Assembly: GCF_001668725.1 (NCBI RefSeq)
Contig: NZ_LZKL01000007.1
Coordinates: forward strand, 60,471-124,470
DNA length: 64,000 nucleotides
Reading direction: 5' to 3'
Source of the DNA: Mycobacterium sp. E787
GTDB lineage: Bacteria > Actinomycetota > Actinomycetes > Mycobacteriales > Mycobacteriaceae
The translations under genes and the position numbers were made by a program. Below are positions 49,618-60,521 of the stretch, one piece after another; the stretch's first letter is position 1; the number at the start of each line of letters is the position of its first letter. Below the pieces are notes generated by a model. It was not told the origin of the DNA. It saw only the letters and a list, made by a program, of their open reading frames with translations, and made no database searches.

Positions 49618-50520
49618 GTGGACGTTGGGCATCGGGACACGGAGTCCGGCGAGTCCGAACAGGCACTCACTGCGGTGGCGTCGCCCGACGAGGGCAGGCG
49701 GTCACCCGCGCGGTGGCTCCGCAGCACCAACCACAGCCCCGGGGTGGTCTCGTTCGTGCGGCGCGCGCGACGGCTGTTGCCGGGCGATCCGGAGTTCGGT
49801 GACCCGCTGTCGACCGCGGGCGAGGGCGGTCCGCGCGCCGCGGCGCGAGCCGCCGACCGGCTGCTGGGGGACCGGGACGCGGTTTCGCGCGAAGTCAGCC
49901 TCGGCGTGCTGCAGGTGTGGCAGGCGCTGACCGAGGCGGTTTCCCGGCGGCCGGCAAACCCCGAGGTGACGCTGGTGTTCACCGACCTGGTGGGCTTCTC
50001 GACGTGGTCGTTGCACGCGGGCGACGACGCGGCCCTGGTGCTGCTGAGGCAGGTGGCGCGGGCCGTCGAGCCGCCGCTCCTGGACGCCGGTGGCCACATC
50101 GTGAAACGCATGGGCGACGGGCTGATGGCCGTGTTCCGGGATCCGACCGTGGCGCTGCGGGCGGTGCTGACCGCCAAGGAGGCGCTGAAATCGGTCGAGG
50201 TCGCCGGCTACACCCCGCGGATGCGGGTCGGGATCCACACCGGCCGTCCCCAGCGGATGGCCGCGGACTGGCTCGGCGTCGACGTCAACATCGCCGCGCG
50301 GGTCATGGAACGCGCCACCAAGGGTGGAATCATGGTGTCGAGCTCGACGTTGGACCTGATACCGCAGACCGAGCTGGACGCGTTGGGCATCGTCGCCAAG
50401 CGTGCGCGCAGGCCCGTGTTCGCGGGCAAGACCGCTGGCGTCCCCGCCGACCTGGGGATATACCGCCTGAAGACTCTTAAGGAGTTAACAGCCTTTGATC
50501 ACACTGCCGAAACAAATTAG
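49618..50520 (+). CDS. Class III adenylate cyclase (Rv1647-like)
   Basis: 300 residues (Rv1647, 316). An N-terminal helical region with three hydrophobic-poor helices precedes the cyclase homology domain (115-290). Metal aspartates D123 (VFTDLVGFS) and D167 (MGDGLM), purine-binding K164, and transition-state N224 and R228 in VDVNIAARV are all present, so it should be active. It makes cAMP in the cytoplasm and is likely pH-responsive like its homologue. The next gene starts 18 nt downstream. Confidence 0.92.
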   Translation: MDVGHRDTESGESEQALTAVASPDEGRRSPARWLRSTNHSPGVVSFVRRARRLLPGDPEFGDPLSTAGEGGPRAAARAADRLLGDRDAVSREVSLGVLQVWQALTEAVSRRPANPEVTLVFTDLVGFSTWSLHAGDDAALVLLRQVARAVEPPLLDAGGHIVKRMGDGLMAVFRDPTVALRAVLTAKEALKSVEVAGYTPRMRVGIHTGRPQRMAADWLGVDVNIAARVMERATKGGIMVSSSTLDLIPQTELDALGIVAKRARRPVFAGKTAGVPADLGIYRLKTLKELTAFDHTAETN

Positions 50521-50538
50521 CCCGCATAATGGATCCCA

Positions 50539-51357
50539 ATGATTGGGGGCATCCTTTCCCGGCTCGCCCGGGTCCAGTTCACGGTGGGGTATGTGGCGCT
50601 GCTGTTCGCCATCAGCTGCGCCATCCTGGCGCTCGGCCCGCACGCGCATGACGTGCTTGTTCAGCGCGCCAGCACCAACCTGCACAACCTGGCCCACGGT
50701 CACATCGGCACCTTGCTGGGCAGCGCGCTGGTCGTCGACGCCGGACCGCTGTATTTCTGGCTGCCGTTTCTGACCTGCCTGCTCGCGTTGGCGGAGCTGC
50801 ATCTGCGCACCATCCGGCTGGTGGTGGCGTTCCTCGTCGGCCACATCGGCGCGACGCTGGTGGTCGCCGCCGCGCTGGCCGCGGCGGTGGAGTTCGGCTG
50901 GATGCCGGCGTCGATCACCCGGGCCAGCGATGTCGGGATGAGCTATGGCGCGCTCGCGGTGCTCGGCGCGATGACGGCGGTGATCCCGCAACGCTGGCGC
51001 GCCGCGTGGGTCGGCTGGTGGGTGGCGGCGGGCCTGTCCTCCGCGATCATCGGCGGCGATTTCACCGATGCGGGTCACACCGTGGCCGTTGTGCTGGGTG
51101 TGCTGGTGTCCGCGCGGTTCCGGCAGCCCATCCGGTGGACGCCGGTGCGGTGCCTGATGCTGGCGGCGTCGTCCGGGTTCGGATTTCTGATGCTGGCGCA
51201 CCACTGGGGCACCATGGCCGCCGCGCCGGTGTTCGGTGTGTTCGGCGCGCTGGCGGCCCACAAGATCTTCCAGTTCGTCACCGGACGCGCCGCGCTGCCC
51301 GTCGTGCCGGTGATGGACGACGGGCTGACCGGCCCGCAACCGGTCGTCGCCGGCTAG
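50539..51357 (+). CDS. Rhomboid-like membrane protein (Rv1648-like)
   Basis: 272 residues with about six membrane segments. The order NLHNLAHGHIGTLLGSAL, GHIGATLV, DVGMSYG (S135) and a late GHTVAVVLG resembles the rhomboid layout of Ser and His in adjacent helices, but the canonical GxSG is not kept, so protease activity is uncertain. A CATAAT box lies 8 nt ahead of ATG. Same direction as the cyclase gene, 18 nt after it. Confidence 0.8.
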   Translation: MIGGILSRLARVQFTVGYVALLFAISCAILALGPHAHDVLVQRASTNLHNLAHGHIGTLLGSALVVDAGPLYFWLPFLTCLLALAELHLRTIRLVVAFLVGHIGATLVVAAALAAAVEFGWMPASITRASDVGMSYGALAVLGAMTAVIPQRWRAAWVGWWVAAGLSSAIIGGDFTDAGHTVAVVLGVLVSARFRQPIRWTPVRCLMLAASSGFGFLMLAHHWGTMAAAPVFGVFGALAAHKIFQFVTGRAALPVVPVMDDGLTGPQPVVAG

Positions 51358-51411
51358 CGACTCGTCGCTCAACTCCCGAAGCACGCGCCGAGCGTCGTGC
51401 GCCGAATCGCT

Positions 51412-52525
<1,114 letters not shown>

Positions 52526-52526
<1 letters not shown>

Positions 52527-55012
52527 TGCGCCTTCCCTACAGTTGGCTCCGCGAGGTCGTCACGGCCGGCGCCCCGGGCTGGGACGCCGGTCCCGCCGAT
52601 GTCGAGCAGACGCTGGTGCGCATCGGCCATGAGGTCGAAGAAGTGGTCACCCTGGGCCCGGTCGACGGGCCGCTGACCGTCGGGCGCGTCACCGCGATCG
52701 AGGAACTCACCGAATTCAAGAAGCCGATCCGGGCCTGCCTGGTCGACGTCGGCGAGGATAAGCCCCGCGAAATCGTCTGCGGGGCAACCAACTTCGTCGT
52801 CGGCGAGCTGGTCGTGGTTGCGCTGCCGGGCACCACGCTGCCCGGCGGATTCGCCATCACCGCCCGCAAGACCTACGGCCGCACCTCCGATGGGATGATC
52901 TGCTCGGCGGCCGAACTCGGTTTGGGCGCAGAGCATTCCGGGATCCTGGTGCTGCCGCCTGCGACCGCAGCGCCGGGCACCGAGGCCGCCGGCGTCCTGG
53001 GCCTCGACGACGTGGTGTTCCATCTGGCCATCACCCCGGACCGCGGCTACTGCATGTCGGTGCGGGGGCTGGCTCGCGAGATCGCGTGCGCCTATGACTT
53101 GAACTTCGTCGATCCCGCGGACGTCAAGCCGCTGCCCGTCGAGGGCGAGGCCTGGCCGCTGACCGTGGACGCCGAGACGGGCGTGCGCCGGTTCGCGCTG
53201 CGCCCGGTCACCGGAATCGACCCCGCCGCCGTGTCACCGTGGTGGCTGCAGCGCCGGCTGCTGCTGGCCGGCATCCGCGCGACGTCGCCGGCGGTGGACG
53301 TCACCAACTACGTGATGCTCGAGCTCGGCCACCCGATGCACGCCCACGACCGCAACCGCATCACCGGGGGTTTGCGGGTGCGGTTCGCCCGGCCCGGCGA
53401 AACCGTCGTGACGCTGGACGACGTCGAGCGCCGGCTGGATCCGGCCGACGTGCTCATCGTCGACGACGTGGCCACCGCGGCGATCGGCGGCGTGATGGGC
53501 GCGGCCAGCACCGAGGTGCGCGCCGATTCCACCGACGTCCTGTTGGAGGCCGCGGTGTGGGATCCGGCCGGGGTGTCGCGCACCCAGCGCAGGTTGCACC
53601 TGCCCAGCGAGGCCGCCCGCCGCTACGAGCGTGCGGTGGACCCGGCCATTTCGGTGGCCGCGCTGGACCGCTGCGCCGCGTTGCTCGCCGAGATCGCCGG
53701 GGGAGCGGTGTCGCCGACGCTGACCGACTGGCGCGGCGATCCGCCGCGCGACGACTGGTCGCTACCGCCGATCCGCATCGCAGCCGACCTGCCCGACCGG
53801 TTCGCCGGGGTGTCCTACCCCCCGGGCACGACCGCGCGGCGGCTGGCGCAGATCGGCGCCGCCGTGGTGGACGACGGCGACGCGTTGACCGTGATACCGC
53901 CGAGCTGGCGGCCCGATCTGCTGCAGCCCGCGGACCTGGTCGAGGAGGTGATGCGGCTCGAAGGGCTGGAGGCCATCCCGTCGGTCCTGCCGGCGGCGCC
54001 CGCCGGCCGCGGACTCACGGCGGCGCAGAAGCGGCGGCGCGCCATCGGCAAGTCGCTGGCGCAGTCGGGTTATGTCGAGATCCTGCCGACGCCCTTCCTG
54101 CCCGCCGGCGTCTTCGACCTCTGGGGCCTGCCCGCCGACGACCCGCGGCGCGCGGCCACGCACGTGCTCAACCCGCTGGAAGCCGACCGCCCGGCGCTGG
54201 CCACAACCTTGCTGCCCGCGTTGCTGGAAGCCTTGGGCCGCAATGTGTCCCGAGGGCTTGTCGACGCGGCACTGTTCGCGCTGGCGCAGGTGGTTCAGCC
54301 CACTGAGGAGACCCGCGCCGTCGAGCTCATCCCGGTCCACCGCCGGCCGACCGACACCGAGATCGCGATGTTGGACGCGTCCCTGCCGCGGCAACCGCAG
54401 CACGTGGCCGCGGTGCTGACCGGCCTGCGCGAACCACGCGGGCCCTGGGGCCCCGGCCGCCGGGCCGAAGCCGCCGACGCTTTCGAGGCGGTGCGAATCG
54501 TGGCGCGCGCCAGCGGGATTGACGTTCGTCTCCGTGCGGCCCAACGGCTGCCCTGGCATCCGGGCCGGTGCGCCGAGGTGCTGGTGGGACAGACCTGCGT
54601 CGGTCACGCCGGGCAGCTGCATCCGGCCGTGATCGAGCGGTCGGGCCTACCCAAGGGCACGTGCGCGATGGAGCTCAATCTCGATGCGATCCCGATCGTC
54701 GACGCGCTGCCGGCGCCCAGGGTGTCGCCGTTTCCGGCCGTCTTCCAGGACGTCAGCCTGGTGGTGGCCGCGCACGTCCCCGCTCAGACGGTCGCGGACG
54801 CCGTCCGCGAGGGGGCCGGCGAACTGCTCGAGGACCTGCAGTTGTTCGACGTGTTCACCGGTCCGCAGATCGGCGACGACCGTAAGTCGCTGACCTTCGC
54901 GCTGCGCTTCCGCGCGCCCGACCGCACGTTGACCGAGGACGACGCCAGCGCGGCCCGCGACGCCGCGGTGCGGCGCGCGGCCGAGGCCGTCGGCGCCGAA
55001 CTGCGCGTCTGA
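52526..55012 (+). CDS. pheT: Phenylalanyl-tRNA synthetase beta chain
   Basis: 828 residues (M. tuberculosis 831). Order: tRNA-binding OB domain (about 40-150), B3/B4 editing domain (about 210-400, hydrolyses Tyr-tRNA), B5 domain, catalytic-like core and the C-terminal ferredoxin-like anticodon-binding domain ([31 protein letters not shown]). Translationally coupled to pheS by a 1-nt overlap. In M. tuberculosis PE_PGRS30 and argC follow; here a PE array follows. Confidence 0.97.
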
Positions 55013-55108
55013 CGCCCCACTCGGCGGGGAGCCGGCAGCATCTACGACCCCCTGACGACGTTTTCTACGCCCTTTGACCGATGGTCTGCGTCGGCCGCGC
55101 CGAAAAGA

Positions 55109-55126
55109 TCTTACTTGCAAGTAAGA
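55109..55126. promoter_or_regulatory. 18-bp palindrome upstream of first array PE gene
   Basis: TCTTACTTGCAAGTAAGA is a perfect 18-bp palindrome, 31 nt before the ATG. The size and symmetry fit a TetR- or MarR-type operator. Confidence 0.6.
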
Positions 55127-55157
55127 ACTGGCATCGGGCAAGGAGGCGAGGGTCGGC

Positions 55158-56603
55158 ATGTCGTTTGTGAGCGTGACGCCGGAATTGGTCCAGGCGGCGG
55201 CCCAGGATTTGGGGGACATTCGTTCGTCGCTGGCCGCGGCCGCCGCGACCGCGGCGGCCCCCACGACCGGGATCATGGCCGCGGCCTCGGACGAGGTATC
55301 GATCGCGATCGCTGCGATGTTCGGCGACGCCGGCCGGGCGTTCCATGCCATGGCCGCCCGGGCGCAGGCGTTTCATGCCGAGTTCATCTCCTTGACGAAC
55401 AGCGGTGCGGCCGCCTACGCGAACGCGGAGGTTGCCAACGTCCAGCAAACGGTGCTCACCGATATGGCACCCGCCGCCCTCAACGCCGTGACGGGATTCG
55501 GCGCCACCGTCGCCGCCCCCTACGATGCGCTGGTCTCCAACACCGCCACCAACCTGCAGAGCCTCGGCGGTGCGATCGCGGCGAACCCGGCGCCGTTTCT
55601 GCACCAACTCGTCGACAACCAGGCGGCATACGCGCAGGCCATCGGCACCGGATTCCAGGCCGCGATCCAGAACCTGCCCGCCGAGGTGGCCAACCTGCCC
55701 GCAGCGATCCAAGCGGGCAGCCAGGGAGTGTTGACCTTCAACCCGGCGCCCGTCCTCCAGCAGATCGTCAACCAACAGGTCGGCTACGCGCAGTTGATCG
55801 CTACCTCGCTGCAGAACGCCGGCAACGACTTCATGGCCGGATTGACCGCGTTCCCCGCCAACCTGCAAACCGGATTCCAGACCATCATGAGCGGCGACGT
55901 CACTGGCGGACTGCTGCAAGTCGGCGGCGCCTTCCTGGCCCCGGTCTTCACCAACCTCAATGTCACCGTCGATCCCGTTACCGGGCTTCTCGACATCGCG
56001 CCCGGCGGCGCGTTGGGAGACCTGCTGCCCATCCTCGGCATCCCCGGGCAGATGGCGCAGAACTTCACGGATCTGCTTCCCGCTGGATCCATTCCGAGGA
56101 TGGTGGCGCAGAACGCGACCAATGTGTTCACGACGCTGACGGACCTGTCGCAGACGCTGGATTTGAACACCGGCAATCTGCACGTCGGGCTGCCCCTGGT
56201 GCTCGCGCTTGACGCGCTCGGCCCGCCGGTCACCACGCTGCAAGCGGTCGGAACCAGCGCGAGCGCCTTCATCGGCGCGGTGCAAACCGGCGATGGACTC
56301 GGGGCGGTTGCCGCACTGATCGACGCGCCCGCGGTCATCGCGAACGGCTTCCTCAATGGCCAAGCGACGCTACCCCTGCCGGCGCTGCTCGGCGGTCTGC
56401 CTCCCGAGGGGGTCGAAACGATCACGGCCATCCCGGTGGGTGGGATTCTGACTCCTCCGCAGTTCGCATCGCTCAGCATCCCCGCGTTCGGGCCGGGATC
56501 GATCACGCTCGGCGGCACGACGTTCGGAGGCATCCTGCCCGGCCTACTGGTCTTCCTGCCCGCAACCCTCGCGCAGGCGATCGGAGCACCGCCGGTCATG
56601 TAG
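55158..56603 (+). CDS. PE protein with shared C-terminal module (array gene 1)
   Basis: 481 residues. The PE domain (1-98) begins MSFVSVTPELVQAAAQDL and has YANAE as secretion motif. From about residue 115 a module shared with array genes 2-4: APYDALVSNTATNLQSL, two copies of NQxGYAQ (VDNQAAYAQ and VNQQVGYAQ) about 52 residues apart, IPGQMAQNFTDLLPAGSIP, DAPAVIANGFLNG and a closing GGILPGLLVFLPATLAQAIG. No Gly-rich repeats. AAGGAGG lies 13 nt before ATG. I do not recognise the module; it is hydrophobic and probably at the cell surface or outer membrane. Confidence 0.9.
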   Translation: MSFVSVTPELVQAAAQDLGDIRSSLAAAAATAAAPTTGIMAAASDEVSIAIAAMFGDAGRAFHAMAARAQAFHAEFISLTNSGAAAYANAEVANVQQTVLTDMAPAALNAVTGFGATVAAPYDALVSNTATNLQSLGGAIAANPAPFLHQLVDNQAAYAQAIGTGFQAAIQNLPAEVANLPAAIQAGSQGVLTFNPAPVLQQIVNQQVGYAQLIATSLQNAGNDFMAGLTAFPANLQTGFQTIMSGDVTGGLLQVGGAFLAPVFTNLNVTVDPVTGLLDIAPGGALGDLLPILGIPGQMAQNFTDLLPAGSIPRMVAQNATNVFTTLTDLSQTLDLNTGNLHVGLPLVLALDALGPPVTTLQAVGTSASAFIGAVQTGDGLGAVAALIDAPAVIANGFLNGQATLPLPALLGGLPPEGVETITAIPVGGILTPPQFASLSIPAFGPGSITLGGTTFGGILPGLLVFLPATLAQAIGAPPVM

Positions 56604-56698
56604 CAGCCGCGGGCGCGGCGTCGACGGCCCGTCGACCTGCGACGTTGGGATATCGCGGCCCAAACCCCTCGCAACATGCGGTCGCCCTCGCTGTCGTG

Positions 56699-56726
56699 TT
56701 GACAAAAGCACATCGCTTATTAGACT
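56699..56726 (+). promoter_or_regulatory. Promoter of array PE gene 2
   Basis: TTGACA (56699-56704), a perfect -35, then 16 nt and TAGACT (56721-56726). The -10 region (TTATTAGRCT) is conserved upstream of array gene 3 (58730-58739). Confidence 0.6.
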
Positions 56727-56732
56727 CACGTC

Positions 56733-56888
56733 TGTCTTGGTTACCGACCGGTAAGATTACTGCGCGGTAACCGGCTGCGAGAAGAGTCGAGGGGGGCCTC
56801 GTGCACATTCGTGCGCGGGGCCTTATTCGACGTGTGTCTAATTGAGTGACCGTCGGTCACCGCCCGGTGGCCCGAGGAGAGGGTGGAC
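56733..56888 (+). ncRNA. Structured leader of array PE gene 2
   Basis: About 155 nt between the predicted start and ATG. It contains TTACCG-AC-CGGTAA (56741-56754), a strong hairpin GGCCTCGTGCAC(56795-56806)/GTGCGCGGGGCC(56811-56822) with two G-T pairs, and GTGACCG-T-CGGTCAC (56846-56860), which is 43 nt before ATG. All three have counterparts in the leader of array gene 3, with pairing kept where bases differ. It may be an RNA control element or a set of DNA operators. Confidence 0.55.
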
Positions 56889-58400
56889 ATGTCCTTTGTG
56901 ATCGCAATGCCAGATCTGGTCGAGAGCGCGGCCACGGATTTGGCGGGTATTCGTTCGTCGCTGGCCGAGGCCGCGGCAACCGCGGCCGGTCCCACGACCG
57001 GGATAGCGACCGCGGCGCAGGACGAGGTGTCGATTGCGATCGCGTCGATGTTCGGCCACTTCGGCCGGCAATTCCAGGCCGTGAGCGCTCAGGCGCAGTC
57101 GTTCCACCAGCAGTTCGTCTCCCTGATGAACACGGGTGGCGGGGCCTACGCCAGCGCCGAGGCCGCCAATGCGGCGCAGACCGTGCTGGGCAACGGTGGC
57201 CTCGGCGGGTTTGTCAGTGAGGAGATTCATTCTGGCGCGCAAGCCATTTCGAACGCGATTGCCAGCTCGCCAATTGGGCTAGGGTCGCTTCCGACGGGCG
57301 GGGCGGCCGCGCCAATCAACGCGATCAGCTCGTTCGGCGCCAAGGTGGCCGCGCCGTACCAGGCGCTGGTCTCGAACACCGCCACCAACCTGCAGGCTAT
57401 TGGTAACACCATCGTGTCGAACCCTTTCCCGTTCCTGCACCAGCTCGCCACAAACCAGATTGGCTATGGGCAGACGATCGCCTCGTCGATCGCGACCGGC
57501 ATTGAGAACCTGCCCGCCGAGTTGGCCAATCTGCCGGCGACGATCCAGACCGGTATCCAGGGCTTGGCGACCTTCAACCCGGGCGCCTTACTGCAGCAGT
57601 TCGTCAACAATCAGATCGGCTATGCCCAGACGATCGCCACCGGGCTGCAGAACGCCGGTACCGACCTGGTGACCGGGTTGGCCGGTTTGCCGGCGAGCTT
57701 CCAGGCGGCCGGCCAGGCCCTGGCAAGCGGAGACCTCGTCGGCGCGGCGACTGCCCTTGGGCAAGGCGTGGAGAACGTCTTCCTCCCCGGTTTCAACATC
57801 GTCGTCGAGCCAAATGGAGTTCTCTCGATCGTCCCGATCGGCCCGCTGGGAGATTTGGCACCGATCTTTGCCATCCCCGGGCAGATGGCACAGAACCTCA
57901 CCAACTTGCTGCCGCCGGGCTCCATACCGGCGCAGATCGCGCAACACGCCACCAACCTTGTCGAAGCGTTCACGAATTTCGGAACGACCCTCAACGCCCT
58001 CACCGCCAGCCTCGATTTCGGGATTCCACTGCAACTGGTTCTCGACGCGGTCGGCTCGCCGATCACCGCATTGAGCGCGCTGAATTCCAGCGCGGTTGCC
58101 TTTGGCAGCGCCGTCCAAACCGGAGATGGCCTCGGAGCGCTCGCCGCAGTTCTCGACGCTCCGGCCGTCGTCGCGAACGGATTCCTCAATGGCACGACGT
58201 ACCTGACTTTGCCCCCGGCGAGCTTGTTTGGGTTCACGTCGCTCACCGAAATTCCCTTCGGTGGGATCCTCACCCCGCTCACCATTCCGGAGGTGTTTCT
58301 TGACGGGCAACAGCTCATCATTCCGAATGGCACCGGAATTGGCGGGATCATCCCCGGCCTGCTGAGCTTCCCGGCCCAGCTGGCGCAGGCCATCGCCTAG
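56889..58400 (+). CDS. PE protein with shared C-terminal module (array gene 2)
   Basis: 503 residues. The PE domain begins MSFVIAMPDLVESAATDL, with YASAE. The module has NQIGYGQTI and NQIGYAQTI 52 residues apart, inside two long repeats (NPxPFLHQL..NQIGYxQTI..LPAELANLPATIQ), then FAIPGQMAQNLTNLLPPGSIP, DAPAVVANGFLNG and GIGGIIPGLLSFPAQLAQAIA. Closest to array gene 3; the two look like a tandem duplication that includes the leader. ATG 56889 has GGAGAG upstream; an in-frame GTG 2 codons earlier is less likely. Confidence 0.9.
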   Translation: MSFVIAMPDLVESAATDLAGIRSSLAEAAATAAGPTTGIATAAQDEVSIAIASMFGHFGRQFQAVSAQAQSFHQQFVSLMNTGGGAYASAEAANAAQTVLGNGGLGGFVSEEIHSGAQAISNAIASSPIGLGSLPTGGAAAPINAISSFGAKVAAPYQALVSNTATNLQAIGNTIVSNPFPFLHQLATNQIGYGQTIASSIATGIENLPAELANLPATIQTGIQGLATFNPGALLQQFVNNQIGYAQTIATGLQNAGTDLVTGLAGLPASFQAAGQALASGDLVGAATALGQGVENVFLPGFNIVVEPNGVLSIVPIGPLGDLAPIFAIPGQMAQNLTNLLPPGSIPAQIAQHATNLVEAFTNFGTTLNALTASLDFGIPLQLVLDAVGSPITALSALNSSAVAFGSAVQTGDGLGALAAVLDAPAVVANGFLNGTTYLTLPPASLFGFTSLTEIPFGGILTPLTIPEVFLDGQQLIIPNGTGIGGIIPGLLSFPAQLAQAIA

Positions 58401-58416
58401 GCGGCACCTATCGCGC

Positions 58417-58450
58417 GGGAAGGGCGCCGGTGTCAGCCGGCGCCCTTCCC
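58417..58450 (+). terminator. Terminator of array PE gene 2
   Basis: A perfect 14-bp hairpin, GGGAAGGGCGCCGG with CCGGCGCCCTTCCC, 6-nt loop, 17 nt past the stop codon. Only a weak pyrimidine tail follows (CTCAACC). Confidence 0.8.
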
Positions 58451-58521
58451 CTCAACCGTCTCCACCGGGCGGCGCGAGTCAGCGCCGCAGGCCGGGTAAC
58501 GCATCCGCGGGGCGTCGCCAC

Positions 58522-58605
58522 CTTCCTGGATCGCCGGCCGTCGTTGCCGATGCCTTCCTCAACGACCCGACCTCTGTGGCGTTGCCGCCGGTAATGATTC
58601 TCCTT
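58522..58605 (+). pseudogene. Relic of the shared PE C-terminal module
   Basis: In one frame this stretch reads LPGSPAVVADAFLNDPTSVA followed by LPPVMILLGS. It matches the module end DAPAVVANGFLNGTTYLTLPP in the neighbouring genes at PAVVA..FLN..T....LPP. No PE domain or intact frame surrounds it and it lies after the terminator of array gene 2. It is best explained as the remains of a deleted PE gene in the array. Confidence 0.55.
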
Positions 58606-58739
58606 GGTTCGGCCTTGCCATCGCCCCGCTGCCCTCGAGCTGCAGCCATGGTGCTCAACCGCCCAAATATCACGAAGCGTAACGAACGCTGTGAAAACGC
58701 AAATTGTCTTTTTCCTTCGGGGTGGCGGCTTATTAGGCT

Positions 58740-58902
58740 CGTGTCTGTCTTGGTTACTGCTGGGTAAGTTCCCTGTCGGTAACCGGCAGCGAAAAGAGCC
58801 GGGGGGCCTCGACGCACGCCTGTGCGCGAGGTCCCCGTTGGTTTCGCGCTGGATAACGAGTGACCGCCGGTCACCTCTTGATTGAGCCAAGGAGAGAGTC
58901 AG
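58740..58902 (+). ncRNA. Structured leader of array PE gene 3
   Basis: Counterpart of the array gene 2 leader. After TTATTAGGCT (58730-58739) it has TCTGTCTTGGTTAC, GGTAAG..GGTAACCGG words, a hairpin CCTCGACGCAC(58807-58817)/GTGCGCGAGG(58822-58831) closed further by GGGG/CCCC, and GTGACCG-C-CGGTCAC (58860-58874), again 43 nt before ATG. Confidence 0.55.
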
Positions 58903-60429
58903 ATGTCGTTTGTGATCGCTACGCCCGAGCTGGTCGAAAGCGCCGCCCAGGACCTGGCGGGCATTCGTTCCGCGCTGGCCGAGGCCGCGGCGACCGCGGC
59001 CGGCCCCACGACCGGGATAGCGACGGCAGCGCAGGACGAGGTATCGGTCGCGATCGCATCGCTGTTCGGCAACTTCGGCCAGGAATTCCAGGCTGTCAGC
59101 GCGCAGGCGCAAGCGTTCCACCAGCAGTTCGTCTCCCTGATGAACGCGGGCGCGGGCGCATACGCAAGCGCGGAGGCCGCCAATGCGCAGGCCGTTCTCG
59201 GCGGCGAGATTCCGGCTGGCGCGCAAGCCATTTCGAACGCGATCGCCAGCTCTCCGGTCGGGCTCGGGGTGCTGCAGACCGGCGGTGCGGCCTCGGCGAT
59301 CAACGGACTGAACTCGTTTGGCGCCACCGTGGCCGCGCCGTATCAGGCGCTGGTCTCCAACACCGTCACCAACCTGCAGGCCATCGGAGCTACGTTCTCG
59401 GCCAACCCGTTCCCATTCCTGCACCAGCTGGCCAACAACCAGATCGGCTACGCGCAGACGATCGGCTCATCGATCGTGACCGGAATCCAAAACCTGCCCG
59501 TCGAGCTGGCCAACCTGCCGACCACCATCCAGTCCGGCATTCAGGGCCTGGCGACGTTCAACCCAGGGGCCTTGCTGCAGCAGTTCGTCAACAATCAGAT
59601 CGGCTACGCCCAGACGATCGTCACCGGGTTGCAGAATGCCGGCACCGACCTCGTCACCGGGTTGGCCGGATTGCCCGCGAGCTTCCAGGCCGCCGGTGCG
59701 GCCCTCGCTGCCGGCAATGTCCAGGGCGCCGTAAACGCCGTGGCCCAGGGCCTCGAGAACGTCGTACTTCCCGGCTTCCAGCCGCTCAGCTTCGACATCA
59801 GCCTGCTGGGCTCGCCGACGGCGACGCCGCTCCCCATCACCCCGCTGGGCCCGCTGGGGGACCTCGCGCCGATCCTTGCCATTCCGGGGCAGATGGCGCA
59901 GAGCTTCACCAATCTGCTGCCCGCGGGCTCCATTCCCGCCCAGATGGCGCAGAACTTCACCAACGTGGTCACCGCGCTGACCAACTTCGGCTCGACGTTC
60001 AATCCGGGCGACCTCGGAATCACATTCGGCTTGCCTCTGCAGGTCCTGCTCGACGGGATCGGCGCCCCCGCAAACGCGCTGAGCGCCCTCAATTCCAGCG
60101 CGCAGGCATTTGTCACCGCGGTGCAAAGCGGGGATCCGCTGGGAGCCACAGCGGCCCTGATCGATGCTCCGGCCGTCGTCGCCAACGGCTTCCTCAACGG
60201 CCAGACGTTCATCAGTCTGCCGACCCTGCCAGTGACCGTCACGGCCGGCGGCCTCCCGCTCTTGACTCTCAATTCAGTTGCCGAAGTTCCCTTGGGCGGG
60301 TTGCTCACCCCGCTGAGTCCGCTCGTTCTCGGTGGGGGCGGGGGACCGCTCCCCGGCACCCCGATCGGCGGCCTCATTCCGGGTCTGCTGAGCTTCGGGT
60401 CTCAGCTCGCGGCGGCGATCACGCCGTGA
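58903..60429 (+). CDS. PE protein with shared C-terminal module (array gene 3)
   Basis: 508 residues. The PE domain begins MSFVIATPELVESAAQDL, with YASAE. The module matches array gene 2 closely (NQIGYAQTI twice, 52 residues apart; LQNAGTDLVTGLAGLPASFQAAG; IPGQMAQSFTNLLPAGSIP; DAPAVVANGFLNG) and ends IGGLIPGLLSFGSQLAAAIT. ATG 58903 has AAGGAGAG 7-8 nt upstream; an ATG 7 codons earlier precedes the Shine-Dalgarno and is rejected. Confidence 0.9.
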   Translation: MSFVIATPELVESAAQDLAGIRSALAEAAATAAGPTTGIATAAQDEVSVAIASLFGNFGQEFQAVSAQAQAFHQQFVSLMNAGAGAYASAEAANAQAVLGGEIPAGAQAISNAIASSPVGLGVLQTGGAASAINGLNSFGATVAAPYQALVSNTVTNLQAIGATFSANPFPFLHQLANNQIGYAQTIGSSIVTGIQNLPVELANLPTTIQSGIQGLATFNPGALLQQFVNNQIGYAQTIVTGLQNAGTDLVTGLAGLPASFQAAGAALAAGNVQGAVNAVAQGLENVVLPGFQPLSFDISLLGSPTATPLPITPLGPLGDLAPILAIPGQMAQSFTNLLPAGSIPAQMAQNFTNVVTALTNFGSTFNPGDLGITFGLPLQVLLDGIGAPANALSALNSSAQAFVTAVQSGDPLGATAALIDAPAVVANGFLNGQTFISLPTLPVTVTAGGLPLLTLNSVAEVPLGGLLTPLSPLVLGGGGGPLPGTPIGGLIPGLLSFGSQLAAAITP

Positions 60430-60521
60430 CGCAATACGGATAGCCCCGGTCGCAGGCACGCCGATCAGCGCGCGCCCGAAACAACCGGCGCCGGCGATCG
60501 CGGCCGCTGGGTAGCCGTTGC

